Notes: generated by a model from the sequence alone, not told the origin. Counted from the first letter of the stretch, positions 34,575 to 43,908 are shown. The stretch: DNA of 64,000 bases from Ardenticatenaceae bacterium (GCA_020634495.1 JACKBR010000018.1:1-64000), one strand, 5' to 3'. A program made the numbers and translations.

Positions 34575-36119
34575 CTATGGGACAGAATAAACAACGATTA
34601 ATTCAGGCGCTGGTGGCTGGTTGTTTTGGCCAGCATCTGCGCTGTCAAAGCGGAATCTATCACGCTCACCATCCCCATCATCATCCAATTGGAAGTGAAT
34701 TCTAAACTGGGTGAACCCATTCCGGTTAACAAGGCCAAAGTTGCCTGCTCCCAGTGTGCCTGTTGACCAATCATCGCTGTTTACCGTTGGGCTGAGGACA
34801 ATGACATTTGTTCCCGCTGCCCCGGCAATAAAGTCAGCCGCCTGCAATGTGTAACTGCCACTAAAACCAGCAGCTGGAGCAATATCAGCATATAAGACGC
34901 CTAAGCCAAAGTCGCCAAATGGTGTGCCGTCCTGGCCATTGCGCTGTTGCAGCCTGAGCTGCACGCTGGTAATCGTTGCATTTGCCGGAATTGCTGAGGT
35001 ATCAAAACTCACAATGCTGACATACTTCTCATTATCATTGCCGTTATAGTCACCGGCAAATAAGCTGTTGCTGGTGTTGTTCGTTTGGTTCGGATCACCC
35101 GTGTTTGACGTACCGTCTTCACGAATATACCCATCATGGTTCGCATTACTGTACAGTGTCAAGGTAACCGGTGGCGGCGAGGTTGGCGTGTCCGTAGGCA
35201 CAGGCGTTGCCGTTGGGGTTACAGGTGTTGGGGTCGCTGTTGGCGAATAAGGCTGAATGTCAAAGTAATTAAAATTAACCGAACCGCTTATTATGGAGAA
35301 GCGCACGATGTTAGAGCCCGCAAAAAGTTGGACTGAACTTACAACATCATTCGCCCAATCTTGCCAACCATTTGTTGAACCTAGAGAAATTATTCCTGTG
35401 TCGTCGTTAAGAATTCCGTTGTTTACCGTAATGCGAATACGTGGGTTGCTGGTGCTAAGAGAAGCATTACGAATTGTAAAATCAACACCGGCAGCCTCAG
35501 CAGCAATAATTTCATATTCAAGCCATTCACCATCTCTAACCCAGCCAATATTTAAATTGCCGCCAGTTGGATCGTTTTGAACACCCTGTAAATCTGGCCC
35601 TTCAGCGCCTACATCCGTACGGTAACCTACGCTTCCAGGGCCGCCGTCGTTGTTAACTTCTTGGAAGGCTACCCCAGCGCCACCGCAGCGAAAATCTTCC
35701 ATTTGAACCCGAATTGAGCCATTGGCTGCTAAGTTGTGTGGTCCAAAACCGCAGGGCGTAGGCGATGGCGTATTGGTGGCCGTTGGTGTGACAGGCGTGT
35801 TAGATGGGGTGGGGGGATCGGCTGTGTTAGACGGCGCTGGCGGCGGTGACGTATTTGTAGCCGTTGGCGGTAACGGTGCACTTCCATCTGGCGTAGGGGT
35901 GCTGGTGAAAGTGGGGGGCGGTGTGTAATTTAGCAGAGAGGGAGGCGCAACCGGTGCCTGGGCAACAAAGCGCGAGAAAACTTCGCCAACCGCAGGCTGC
36001 ATGAGGCTAACAATGGCTACAACGGCAATGCCAACGAGTATCAGGATGATGGCATATTCCACAAAGCCTTGTCCTGATTCGTTTGTTTGATTTGAGGTGC
36101 TATGTTCAACGGTTTTCAT
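34575..36119 (-). CDS. Flp-type pilin fused to CBM6 and DNRLRE-like domains
   Basis: 514-aa protein. Residues 14-55 look like a Flp/Tad pilin start: a Gly-Gln-Gly-Phe-Val-Glu-Tyr processing-type motif (G17 with Glu at +5) and one hydrophobic helix. A Pro/Thr stalk follows (about 58-122). Residues 130-292 resemble a CBM6 carbohydrate-binding module (VQMEDFRCGG; EVNNDGGPGSVGYRTDVGAEGPD; WVRDGEWLEYEI). After a second stalk, residues 327-514 resemble a DNRLRE domain (DGYIRED; YVSIVSFDTSAIPANATITSVQLRL). It would be a surface adhesin held by a pilin-like anchor. This is the last gene of the cluster. Confidence 0.85.
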   Translation of the reverse strand: MKTVEHSTSNQTNESGQGFVEYAIILILVGIAVVAIVSLMQPAVGEVFSRFVAQAPVAPPSLLNYTPPPTFTSTPTPDGSAPLPPTATNTSPPPAPSNTADPPTPSNTPVTPTATNTPSPTPCGFGPHNLAANGSIRVQMEDFRCGGAGVAFQEVNNDGGPGSVGYRTDVGAEGPDLQGVQNDPTGGNLNIGWVRDGEWLEYEIIAAEAAGVDFTIRNASLSTSNPRIRITVNNGILNDDTGIISLGSTNGWQDWANDVVSSVQLFAGSNIVRFSIISGSVNFNYFDIQPYSPTATPTPVTPTATPVPTDTPTSPPPVTLTLYSNANHDGYIREDGTSNTGDPNQTNNTSNSLFAGDYNGNDNEKYVSIVSFDTSAIPANATITSVQLRLQQRNGQDGTPFGDFGLGVLYADIAPAAGFSGSYTLQAADFIAGAAGTNVIVLSPTVNSDDWSTGTLGAGNFGLVNRNGFTQFRIHFQLDDDGDGERDRFRFDSADAGQNNQPPAPELIVVYSVP

Positions 36120-36220
36120 AATGATGCCTCTTGGCTGCTATCTACCAATACAATTTCAATTAATCGTAATATAAGGGTATAGAAATGTCTCTATGACATT
36201 GGTATACCAGAGAAAAACGG

Positions 36221-38212
36221 CTACTTTACAAGGTAAGGAAGCCCTTCAATTCGAATTTGCCAACCGTAAGTATCATTTTGACCGCCGGTATACCGTGCTG
36301 TCAAAATACCCCCATAAAATGGCGTGCAATCAAACATATTTGGATTACTGTAATCGCAGTTGTCTAGTTCACCCGGTACAGTAATTTGGTAAGGTGGAAA
36401 CACCCAGCCAGAATTTGCTCCTGATATAGATCCATTGGCTGCACAACTGCCTGGGACGCAGCGCCCTGCGCCTAGACCATCCGGGTCTGCCACCCCATTC
36501 ACCCCAAAAGCCATCGCCCAGTCGGTTTTGTCTGGATCATAACCCAGGTCGGTTCCGTCTGCTGGGGTAAAGGCGATGGTGTCAAAGAAGAAAATGACGG
36601 GCGGCTCTGCGCCGGAGTCAGAATCGAACATGGTAACTTCAATGGTTTGCCCGGTCATTTCTGGACTGACATAGAGCAACGGAATGTTCACCGGATTGAT
36701 GTCGTTGTTATTGTCTGCATAGTTGGAGTTCATGGGCAGGTTGCCTAAACCAAAAACCGTAGCGCCCTTTGAGCTGTGGGAGCCAGGATTGTTCAAAATA
36801 TGCAGGTTCCGCAAATTTACATCGCTTGGCACGGTGCTGGTATAAGTTGCTGGCCCGGCCCAAATCTCAAAGCCATTTTCAGAAGAACCGCTGAGCGTGG
36901 TCACATCTAAAAAGATGTACCTTGCGTTGGTGCTTTGGTCACGCACGATGCCGGGAACATCCTGTGTTAAATCAATCTCAAAGCTATCAATTTGCAGTGG
37001 GGTTACCTGAAGATCTGGGCCATTTGGATTTGGATCATAATCATAACCGAAGCTCATATCGGCTCCTGGAGAAACCCAATACATGTCTGTACTGGGATCC
37101 CCATTGTCTCGTGAAGCCTCGCCCGTTTGGCCGTAATAAGTAACCAGGTCAATGCGCTCAACGGTGCCATCTGCGTTTTGGCGGAAGTAATAGAGTGTAA
37201 AGTCAGTTCGCGTGTTATAGCCTACCGAATAATTGCTAGGCTCACCACATGTGCCATTGCCTGGAGCGCCACCTGTGCCACGATTTTCATCAATCCGAAC
37301 AAACCAATAAGGATTTACTTGATCAATATCGAGAAAAGGCGATCCTGTGACCAGGTCTTTTTCGCCTGTCCGCAGCAGGCAGGGCTGTTTTTGGTTGCTG
37401 CTGCCACCATCACCATTTGGCTCTGGCCCGCAATTTTTAGTTTCTGAGGGGTTGGAAAAGTAGGGATTCGCTATATCTGAATGAAAGATTTCATGATCGT
37501 TTTTACTTGCGTTAACAGAATCGGGGTCAAACAACTCAACCCGTAAAATGTCCTCGGGATAATCGTCCGGCACCAAGATGCGATATTGGTAAGTATAAGA
37601 ATCTGGGGCAAACGGACTGCTCCAGGGCGAAAAAGGGTCACCGAAGTTGACACAAATTTGGGGGCCAAACACTGCCTGGTTGGATGTGCTCAGGACGCCA
37701 TCTTCAACGCGGCGGCTGGCATAAATATCGGCCAAGGAAAAGACAGCGGCCGTTGCCGACCGGGTCAGATTGATGGGTTCTCTAAATCCCAGCACTTTCA
37801 GAAAAAACGTTTCTACAGGCCAGGTGGCGGTAACAGCATATTGAGTTGCACCTAATAATGTGGCCTCTACCTGGTAATTGTTTGGATTATTTAAGGATGT
37901 TGTTACCGATATTGGCATGTTGTTGGCGTTAAGAAATTGAGCCGACTTGGTGAGGGCGTTATTTTCCAGAGCTATGTCTTCTGCTGATCCAGCACTCGTC
38001 CAGCCGGATAGTTCAACGACCCCTGCTAAAGCGGCCGAATCGATGGCGGCCTGGAGCTGTGAACCGCGGGCAAAAATGAAGCCAACATCAATGGCAATAC
38101 CCACCAAGGCTATGATGGCGACCATCATTAAGGCGATGAGGACAATGCTTTGCCCTTTTTGGCTTTGTTCAGCATCTGGTTGACGTTGAAAGAATTGTTT
38201 GACTCGGTTCAT
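36221..38212 (-). CDS. TadG-like protein (putative Flp pilus-assembly protein)
   Basis: 663-aa protein. The N-terminal TadG-type anchor is GQSIVLIALMMVAIIALVGIAIDVGFIFARGSQLQAAIDSAALAG split over residues 19-63. The long outer domain has repeated Asp/Asn-rich loops (PEDILRVELFDPDSVN; GQTIEVTMFDSDSGAEP) and beta-sandwich character. TadG proteins are membrane-bound factors of tight-adherence pili and often carry large binding domains. It is the fifth of six genes in the same direction. Confidence 0.85.
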   Translation of the reverse strand: MNRVKQFFQRQPDAEQSQKGQSIVLIALMMVAIIALVGIAIDVGFIFARGSQLQAAIDSAALAGVVELSGWTSAGSAEDIALENNALTKSAQFLNANNMPISVTTSLNNPNNYQVEATLLGATQYAVTATWPVETFFLKVLGFREPINLTRSATAAVFSLADIYASRRVEDGVLSTSNQAVFGPQICVNFGDPFSPWSSPFAPDSYTYQYRILVPDDYPEDILRVELFDPDSVNASKNDHEIFHSDIANPYFSNPSETKNCGPEPNGDGGSSNQKQPCLLRTGEKDLVTGSPFLDIDQVNPYWFVRIDENRGTGGAPGNGTCGEPSNYSVGYNTRTDFTLYYFRQNADGTVERIDLVTYYGQTGEASRDNGDPSTDMYWVSPGADMSFGYDYDPNPNGPDLQVTPLQIDSFEIDLTQDVPGIVRDQSTNARYIFLDVTTLSGSSENGFEIWAGPATYTSTVPSDVNLRNLHILNNPGSHSSKGATVFGLGNLPMNSNYADNNNDINPVNIPLLYVSPEMTGQTIEVTMFDSDSGAEPPVIFFFDTIAFTPADGTDLGYDPDKTDWAMAFGVNGVADPDGLGAGRCVPGSCAANGSISGANSGWVFPPYQITVPGELDNCDYSNPNMFDCTPFYGGILTARYTGGQNDTYGWQIRIEGLPYLVK

Positions 38213-38300
38213 ATGATTATCCTGAAAATTAACTAACGAAATTTTTCATTTGCTGCATAGAGCGTTGATGTTCCAATGTGCCTGATCTAATGATTATTGA

Positions 38301-39593
38301 CTATGGACCAGTCGAAGCTACCTGGCCGCAAGAATTATCCCAACGAATAAACTCGGCTAAAATCCAGTTTTGGCTCAGGTTGTAGCCAATGATACGAAAG
38401 ATAGCGAAGCCATTTTGGTCATCAATATGGTAAATTGTGTTGTCCCCGGTGCCGGTGGAGCTGTCCCAGACGATAACCCGGAGGGTGCGATCCAGCTGAA
38501 CATGCTCATCGAGTGCTTCGCGGACTGCGCTTGAATTGACAACACCAGTATCTCCTGCTACATAATCATCCAGATGTAAAGCCTGATCGGTGACGTTGCC
38601 TGGTTCAATGTATCCGCGTGGTTTAAAGTTACCACCCCAACCGTTAATTGGGCCTAGGCTACCATTACTGACGCTATCGTTATAGTCATTGTAGTCGGTG
38701 CTGTTGCCCGGCCAGGCTAAACTTTCTGCCAGGTTGGGCGCGTTAGCGGTGATGGCCTGGTTCCAGTGGAGCCAGCCAAAGTTACCGCCTCCAGGCCCAT
38801 TGTAGATTCTGTACACATAGCCTTCTTTGGCGTCTAGCAGGGATTGGTTATCTACATGGTTAAAGTATTGGTTGTAGGTAGGACGATTGCTGCTGGGGTA
38901 TGTAAAATCGCTTGCGTTGGGGAAGTCATAGGCGCTTGCTTCGCCATCATCGGGGTCTGTGACAGAGCGTATGCCTTCATAAACGGCGATGGGGAAGGCG
39001 GCGCAGCCTTTGGTAACCTCATTGCCGGTGGCGGTAACGCGCATGACGCTGAGGGCATCGCGTGACATAAAGCCATTAAACTGGGGTAGAGCACTTAGGC
39101 CCAGGATGGAATCTACGTCGTGAATGGCGTAGGTTGCTACAAACTCAATGTCTGAGGCGAGGGCGTTATCTGTTACTTTATTTTGGTCTTGCTGGAGTTC
39201 TTCCAAGATACGATTTTGTATATCCGTAGGGTTGATCGAAGACGAACGGACAGTATTGGATATGCCATATTCATGTTCGAATTCCCAATCGATAATTCCA
39301 TCGCCATTTTGATTTACTTTGCCCCGAATGACCCATAAATCCCAAAGTGTCGGATCGACTTCCAGGGTTTGGGTGACGGTGTTGAGGACGACGTTGGCGA
39401 CACCGACGTTTTCTCCACCGTTGGCTGCAAAGCGTGTTCCGGCTCGTGCTGCACTGCTGATGCGGTTTTGGGTAACAATTAGCTGCGATACCTCTACCAG
39501 CCCAGCAAGTAGGATGATGAAGATTGGAAAGAAGAGGGCAACTTCTACCAGACTTTGACCATGCTGTTTGTGTTTGTTTGCGTTGGTGTTCAT
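38301..39593 (-). CDS. TadE-like pseudopilin with large C-terminal domain
   Basis: 430-aa protein. The TadE anchor is GQSLVEVALFFPIFIILLAGLVEVSQ (about 13-38) followed by NRISSAARAGTRFAANGG, the usual TadE signature. TadE proteins are normally about 200 aa or less, so the remaining 330 residues are an unusual extension of unknown fold containing WPGNSTDYNDYND. It lies 88 bp upstream of the TadG-like gene. Confidence 0.85.
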   Translation of the reverse strand: MNTNANKHKQHGQSLVEVALFFPIFIILLAGLVEVSQLIVTQNRISSAARAGTRFAANGGENVGVANVVLNTVTQTLEVDPTLWDLWVIRGKVNQNGDGIIDWEFEHEYGISNTVRSSSINPTDIQNRILEELQQDQNKVTDNALASDIEFVATYAIHDVDSILGLSALPQFNGFMSRDALSVMRVTATGNEVTKGCAAFPIAVYEGIRSVTDPDDGEASAYDFPNASDFTYPSSNRPTYNQYFNHVDNQSLLDAKEGYVYRIYNGPGGGNFGWLHWNQAITANAPNLAESLAWPGNSTDYNDYNDSVSNGSLGPINGWGGNFKPRGYIEPGNVTDQALHLDDYVAGDTGVVNSSAVREALDEHVQLDRTLRVIVWDSSTGTGDNTIYHIDDQNGFAIFRIIGYNLSQNWILAEFIRWDNSCGQVASTGP

Positions 39594-39670
39594 TTTTTAC
39601 CTCGACTGCTTCCGATGAATCGGTTGATATATTGCTCCTTTATATTATCTATAAGCGTCAGTTGATTTGT

Positions 39671-40345
39671 TTAAGGAGCAGTTGATTCCAATAATTCTCC
39701 AGATGTAGCGTCTAGCCGTACGGTAAGCGCTTGATTGGTTTGTAAAGAGAAAAGGGAGATTTGCCATTCCATACGGCCGTTTCTCTCTTGATCATCTGTA
39801 AATAGGGCCATCGTTAGGGTAGAGACGCCAGCGCTTTCTATGAAGCTGTTGCCGCCAGCGTTTAAAAATGACTCAATGGCTTCCTGGCTGTCTAAGTTCC
39901 AGCCTGTGACGGATAAAATAGGCGCTTCCTGGTTGTGTGGCCCTTCGCTAACGACAACGGCCGTATCTTCCACCACTGACACGATGGCTATTTTTTGCAC
40001 CGAGGCAGCGTAGAAGGTGAAGCCCCAGGTGGTTTTGCCCTGGCGTAAATCGGTGGCGGTGGTTCCTTGGGGCCAGGTGGCCTGGGCATTGAGCAAAACG
40101 GCGTCGGGCTGCCAGTCTTCGGCCGTTTGCTGTGCTTTGGCATAGGCGACCATGGCGGTACGGCCGTCGAAGACCGACGTTGGAGCAATGTCATCGGCTC
40201 GTTCAGCGATGATGGTGGCGGAATTGGCGGTGGTGTTGGAAACGGCCGTGCTGCGGTTGCCAAACCAAAACGTCAGCGATAGGCCCGCTACCACAATCAG
40301 CAATACCACCATGATTATTCCTAATACCCACTCAAACCGTTTCAT
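39671..40345 (-). CDS. Secreted/anchored protein of unknown function
   Basis: 224-aa protein with one N-terminal hydrophobic helix (about 7-28) and a mixed alpha/beta outer domain. The C-terminal WQISLFSLQTNQALTVRLDATSGELLE has a PepSY-like look but is too weak to assign. It carries four exact copies of the iterated palindrome, unlike its pilin neighbours. ATG 40345 is preferred; an in-frame GTG lies 6 bp upstream. Confidence 0.7.
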   Translation of the reverse strand: MKRFEWVLGIIMVVLLIVVAGLSLTFWFGNRSTAVSNTTANSATIIAERADDIAPTSVFDGRTAMVAYAKAQQTAEDWQPDAVLLNAQATWPQGTTATDLRQGKTTWGFTFYAASVQKIAIVSVVEDTAVVVSEGPHNQEAPILSVTGWNLDSQEAIESFLNAGGNSFIESAGVSTLTMALFTDDQERNGRMEWQISLFSLQTNQALTVRLDATSGELLESTAP

Positions 40346-40360
40346 AATCACACATCTAAG

Positions 40361-41683
40361 CTACTTTGAAAGAAAAGGGATATAAGTCGCCGGTACGTTA
40401 CGCAAAAAACGTATCTGACGAATGTCTTCACTAACAAATTCCTCAAAAACTAAATAAACCCACCAATTATTTTGCACATCCATGTTGGGGAAGATGGCCC
40501 TGGTCTCGAAATCAGTAATTTCGTCTTTCGGAGAGGTAGCCCAGTTTCCGCAACTGCTAGTACCCCAAATTTGTTCGTTGTCATTGCCAGATATCAGCCC
40601 ATGGAAATACACAAAAGTGCAACCCCCTATTTGACTAATTGTGGATGTGAGATCGAAGGGATTTGAAGCATGGACACCCAGAACCTGCCCTGAAATAGGG
40701 TTGCCACGCGATTGCCAGTTGTTGCTTACGGTTGCACCTGTGCAATTAGATGAACATTGAATATGGTGGATGTATTGTTGAGTACCATTGAATCTTTCTG
40801 TATAAGCAACATGACGGGTGTTACCAGCCAGGGTGATTTGAGGCTGCTTGGCGTTCGTGGCACCACTGGCAGTAGAGATCGTTCGTGCTGTTGTCCAGGT
40901 AACTGTATTTGTGGTGGTATTCACTGTGCCTTGTGAGTATTGAGTACCAGCGGTAAAAAGCCCTTCTTCCCAAACCACATAGATGGTGTTCCCTGAAACT
41001 GCCAAGGCTGGCCTGGTTGAGAAATCTAAGGAGCCAACAGAAACCTGATTTTTGGCAACGGCCCAGCTGGTTCCCCCATTTTTGGATCGCGTATGGAAAA
41101 TTTGCCATTGTGAGCCATCAAATTCTGCCCAAACGATGTCAATATTACTGCTGCCGCTGGCAATAATTCGAGGATTTGTTATGCCTGTGGCGCTTGTAGA
41201 GCGAATGGCCGAGGTATTACTGGCCCAATCATCTTCATGGGCATAATGCAATTGTAAGCCATTTTCTACCCAGACCGCGTGTGCTTTGTTGCTGCTATCG
41301 TAGTCCAAATCCAATTCGGTTGAGCGGACGCCTCCGCTAGAGTGGATGCGTGTTACAAGAGACCAGCTTCCGGCTGCTCCATTATTTGTTGAGCGACGGT
41401 AATAAACGTCTGTGTCGCTTTCGGTTGCACTCATTTGCCGAACGAACCCAACCATAACGGTACGGCCGTTTGGCGCACCACGCACCACAGCCAATCTTGA
41501 CCCAAACGTGTTACCAGAAAGATTTTGTATTGGATCCCATGCTGGGCCTGTTGTGATCTCCGAAGGCGCATCTGGTGTTTCAATTTCTTCCGCCGTCAGC
41601 GATCCCTGTAAAACCAATACAAGTATTAAATTCAGTAAGACAAAAACTGTTTTTTGCCAACTTAAATGTTTCGTTATGGACAT
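40361..41683 (-). CDS. Secreted beta-propeller (sialidase/BNR-like) protein
   Basis: 440-aa exported protein. Signal peptide (about 8-31, KTVFVLLNLILVLVLQGSLTA) and then repeated beta-sheet blades of the BNR/exo-sialidase type: DVYYRRSTNNGAAGSWS, IFHTRSKNGGTSWA, VVWEEGLF, HVAYTERFNG. The Asp-box-like S-x-N-G-x-x-W pattern occurs at least twice. A catalytic triad for sialidase is not evident, so binding rather than hydrolysis is likely. It overlaps the TadE-CARDB gene by 10 bp, indicating coupling. Confidence 0.8.
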   Translation of the reverse strand: MSITKHLSWQKTVFVLLNLILVLVLQGSLTAEEIETPDAPSEITTGPAWDPIQNLSGNTFGSRLAVVRGAPNGRTVMVGFVRQMSATESDTDVYYRRSTNNGAAGSWSLVTRIHSSGGVRSTELDLDYDSSNKAHAVWVENGLQLHYAHEDDWASNTSAIRSTSATGITNPRIIASGSSNIDIVWAEFDGSQWQIFHTRSKNGGTSWAVAKNQVSVGSLDFSTRPALAVSGNTIYVVWEEGLFTAGTQYSQGTVNTTTNTVTWTTARTISTASGATNAKQPQITLAGNTRHVAYTERFNGTQQYIHHIQCSSNCTGATVSNNWQSRGNPISGQVLGVHASNPFDLTSTISQIGGCTFVYFHGLISGNDNEQIWGTSSCGNWATSPKDEITDFETRAIFPNMDVQNNWWVYLVFEEFVSEDIRQIRFLRNVPATYIPFLSK

Positions 41684-43758
41684 GGACCAACCCTCATTGT
41701 GACATGTGCCGTCGTGTTTGGTACAGAGCCAACAATAATAAACCCGTACCACTCAGTTCCATCAATTAACATACACCCCGCAACATTGTAGGTCGTAGTA
41801 GGCGGAGGAACATTGATAAATGAATAGAAGCCATTAATATCAGAAGACGTTATAGCAACGACCTGACCAGTTGAGTTATCAATCAATGTCATTGTTGCTC
41901 TAAATTGTAAGACGATATCATCACCTAACGTCAAGGCTCCACCACTAATTTGATTACTACCTCCTAAGTCAGAGGTTGGCGTTGGGGTTGGCCCAGGCGT
42001 GACATTGTTCATCGTTAAAGGCTGGGTAATATTATTGGTCTCGTCAGCCTCATCAATTTGTAATACAGAATCAACCATGCCATAAATTTGATGGTTGGTT
42101 GGCGTGTTATTGAAGCCAAGTGGGGAGGTAATCGTTATAACACGACTGGCACCTCCTGGCAGTCCAGACACGGCCGAATAGCCATCGCTTTGGGCCAGGG
42201 GAATACGGTCGGTAAGTATTGTGGTGGGGTCCAGGTAAATATCGACAAAGAATTGTTCAGAAACATTTTCCGTGCCGGTGTTGGTAATAGCAACACTAAA
42301 TTGCACAGGCTGGTAGCCTACGATAGGTGGTGTGCTAACCAATTTTGGCGGCGCTACAGCTATGAGATCTGCCGGGGCTGTAGTCGCTGAGGGGATAGGC
42401 GTTGGTGTGTTGGTTGGCTGGCCAATGCAGGGCACGGTGAAGTTAACTGTATTGCTTGCCCCGTTTGTACCCGACACCGCAACAATGGGATAGGTGCCCG
42501 CTGCAACATTATTTCTGGTATAGATGAATGAGAAGGTACCGTTGTGCTGGTTTGCCCCAACATTATAGATAATCGTTGTACCGTTCCAGTACACGTTTAT
42601 CGATTGATTCACTGGCCAGTTAAAGCCTAAAACATCAAATTGAACCGTTGGCCCAGGGCCACAGCTGGGCAGAATTGTAATGTATGGCGAACTTGGCGTG
42701 GGCGTGTTGGTTTGCACCGGTGTGCTGGTTGGTGTATTGGTTGGAACTGGTGTAAAGGTGGGTGAAGGCGTAGGCGTTGGCGGTGCCCCAACCACTACAG
42801 TCGTGTCTGCATTATCGGGCACGTCATCTTGCCGTACAATTAATATGTCGCCAAATTCATTGCTGGTAAGCCCTGGATCAAGCGTTACTGAGGCAAAACC
42901 AGGGCAAGCATGATCATCCCCAAAAGGCCCGGCTAGCGTAGCGGTGCCCAAAACTTGACCGGTTGTTAGATTACTCACAGTAACGTCAATGCCTACATCA
43001 CCGGTGACAAAAACAAAGTTGTTGCCAGTGATCGCGGCCCCTTCAAATAGTATATCGCAGCGAGGCGTGGGTGTGGCTGTTGGCGTATCTGATGGTGTTG
43101 CAGTTGGCCCTGGTGTGTCCGTGGGCGGTACTGGCGTGGGTGACGGGGTGACACCCGGCGTGGGAACCGGCGGCAAATTTGGCGGCAGCGCGGCGGCATC
43201 ATTGCCTGAACCGCCAAGGTTGCCAAAGGTTTCATTGTTTAGGGTTTCCTGCCCGAATACCGGAATTGAAGGCAGGATGGGGCGGAAGAAGGGGGTGATG
43301 ATAGGTACGCGGTAGGTAACGCGGACAATGACCGGATTGCTGGGAATTCCCGCAAAGTCGTATTGCAACTGCCCGCTTTGATCAACTCCCCACATTTCAA
43401 TATTGTAATATTGATCTTCTTCAAAGGTGACAGATTCTTCATCAAGAGGCAGCCCGGCGAGGTGTTCATGTGCTTTATCAATAATTGAAGCGACGCGTAG
43501 ATCATCACAAACGTTGCGACCTCCGGAAACAAATTTGGGCAGGCCAAAATCGACGGCACAGGTGGGGCGCTCGGCTTGCCCGGTGATGGCGTAACGGGCA
43601 CCTTCGCGGGCGGCGTTTTGCACGGTGTTCCAGGCCCACAAAATGCGTGCGCTTTCAATTATTAAGAAGATCATCATGAGCAGCACGGTGAGGATGAGGG
43701 CAAATTCGACCAATGCCTGTCCTGGAGAGTCGTTAAATCTTCGTTTGAGTTTGATCAT
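41674..43758 (-). CDS. TadE-like pseudopilin with Pro/Thr stalks, CARDB-like and Cna-B-like domains
   Basis: 694-aa protein. Residues 12-60: TadE anchor (GQALVEFALILTVLLMMIFLI; TVQNAAREGARYAITGQ). The remainder is built of outer domains joined by three Pro/Thr-rich linkers: around 197-237 (TPSPTPVPPTDTPGPTATP), 328-355 and 448-460. Domains include an Ig-like segment (PYITILPSCGPGPTVQFDVLGF), a CARDB-like adhesion domain (DLIAVAPPKLVSTPPIVGYQP; FFVDIYLDP) and a terminal SpaA/Cna-B-like domain (GQVVAITSSDINGFYSFINVPP). It is the first gene of the six-gene cluster. Confidence 0.85.
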   Translation of the reverse strand: MIKLKRRFNDSPGQALVEFALILTVLLMMIFLIIESARILWAWNTVQNAAREGARYAITGQAERPTCAVDFGLPKFVSGGRNVCDDLRVASIIDKAHEHLAGLPLDEESVTFEEDQYYNIEMWGVDQSGQLQYDFAGIPSNPVIVRVTYRVPIITPFFRPILPSIPVFGQETLNNETFGNLGGSGNDAAALPPNLPPVPTPGVTPSPTPVPPTDTPGPTATPSDTPTATPTPRCDILFEGAAITGNNFVFVTGDVGIDVTVSNLTTGQVLGTATLAGPFGDDHACPGFASVTLDPGLTSNEFGDILIVRQDDVPDNADTTVVVGAPPTPTPSPTFTPVPTNTPTSTPVQTNTPTPSSPYITILPSCGPGPTVQFDVLGFNWPVNQSINVYWNGTTIIYNVGANQHNGTFSFIYTRNNVAAGTYPIVAVSGTNGASNTVNFTVPCIGQPTNTPTPIPSATTAPADLIAVAPPKLVSTPPIVGYQPVQFSVAITNTGTENVSEQFFVDIYLDPTTILTDRIPLAQSDGYSAVSGLPGGASRVITITSPLGFNNTPTNHQIYGMVDSVLQIDEADETNNITQPLTMNNVTPGPTPTPTSDLGGSNQISGGALTLGDDIVLQFRATMTLIDNSTGQVVAITSSDINGFYSFINVPPPTTTYNVAGCMLIDGTEWYGFIIVGSVPNTTAHVTMRVGPCP

Positions 43759-43818
43759 GATAAGTTCACTTTTGGTCTACTTTTCGGTTCGTTGATTCCA
43801 TCTAAATCTCGTTTCCGG

Positions 43819-43824
43819 TATACT
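43819..43824 (+). promoter_or_regulatory. Candidate -10 box of the SARP-AAA regulator gene
   Basis: TATACT at 43819-43824. The best -35 at correct spacing is only TTCCAT (43796-43801, 17-bp spacer), so an activator may be needed. It lies 91 bp upstream of ATG 43915. Confidence 0.4.
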
Positions 43825-43886
43825 GTTTAAGATGGAACGGCCGCATTTTATTAATTCACCCTTAAAGATTAGCAGATACCTGTCGT

Positions 43887-43908
43887 TCAAGCGTTGATCA
43901 AGCGTTGA
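43887..43908. promoter_or_regulatory. 11-bp tandem direct repeat, SARP-box-like
   Basis: TCAAGCGTTGA occurs twice in direct succession (43887-43897 and 43898-43908). A heptamer TCAAGCG every 11 bp is the spacing known for SARP/OmpR-like activators, which bind heptameric direct repeats with one helical turn period. It lies directly before a SARP-family gene, suggesting autoregulation (inference). Confidence 0.55.

Noticed and set aside
34575..36119. Secreted glycoside hydrolase
   Set aside because: CBM6 and DNRLRE-like parts are present, but no catalytic domain; the N-terminus is a pilin-type anchor.
42993..43658. Long reading frames on alternative frames within the Pro/Thr-rich pilin genes
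   Set aside because: They are produced by the repetitive ACNCCN-type codons on one frame and mirror the real genes. They lack start signals and recognisable domains.
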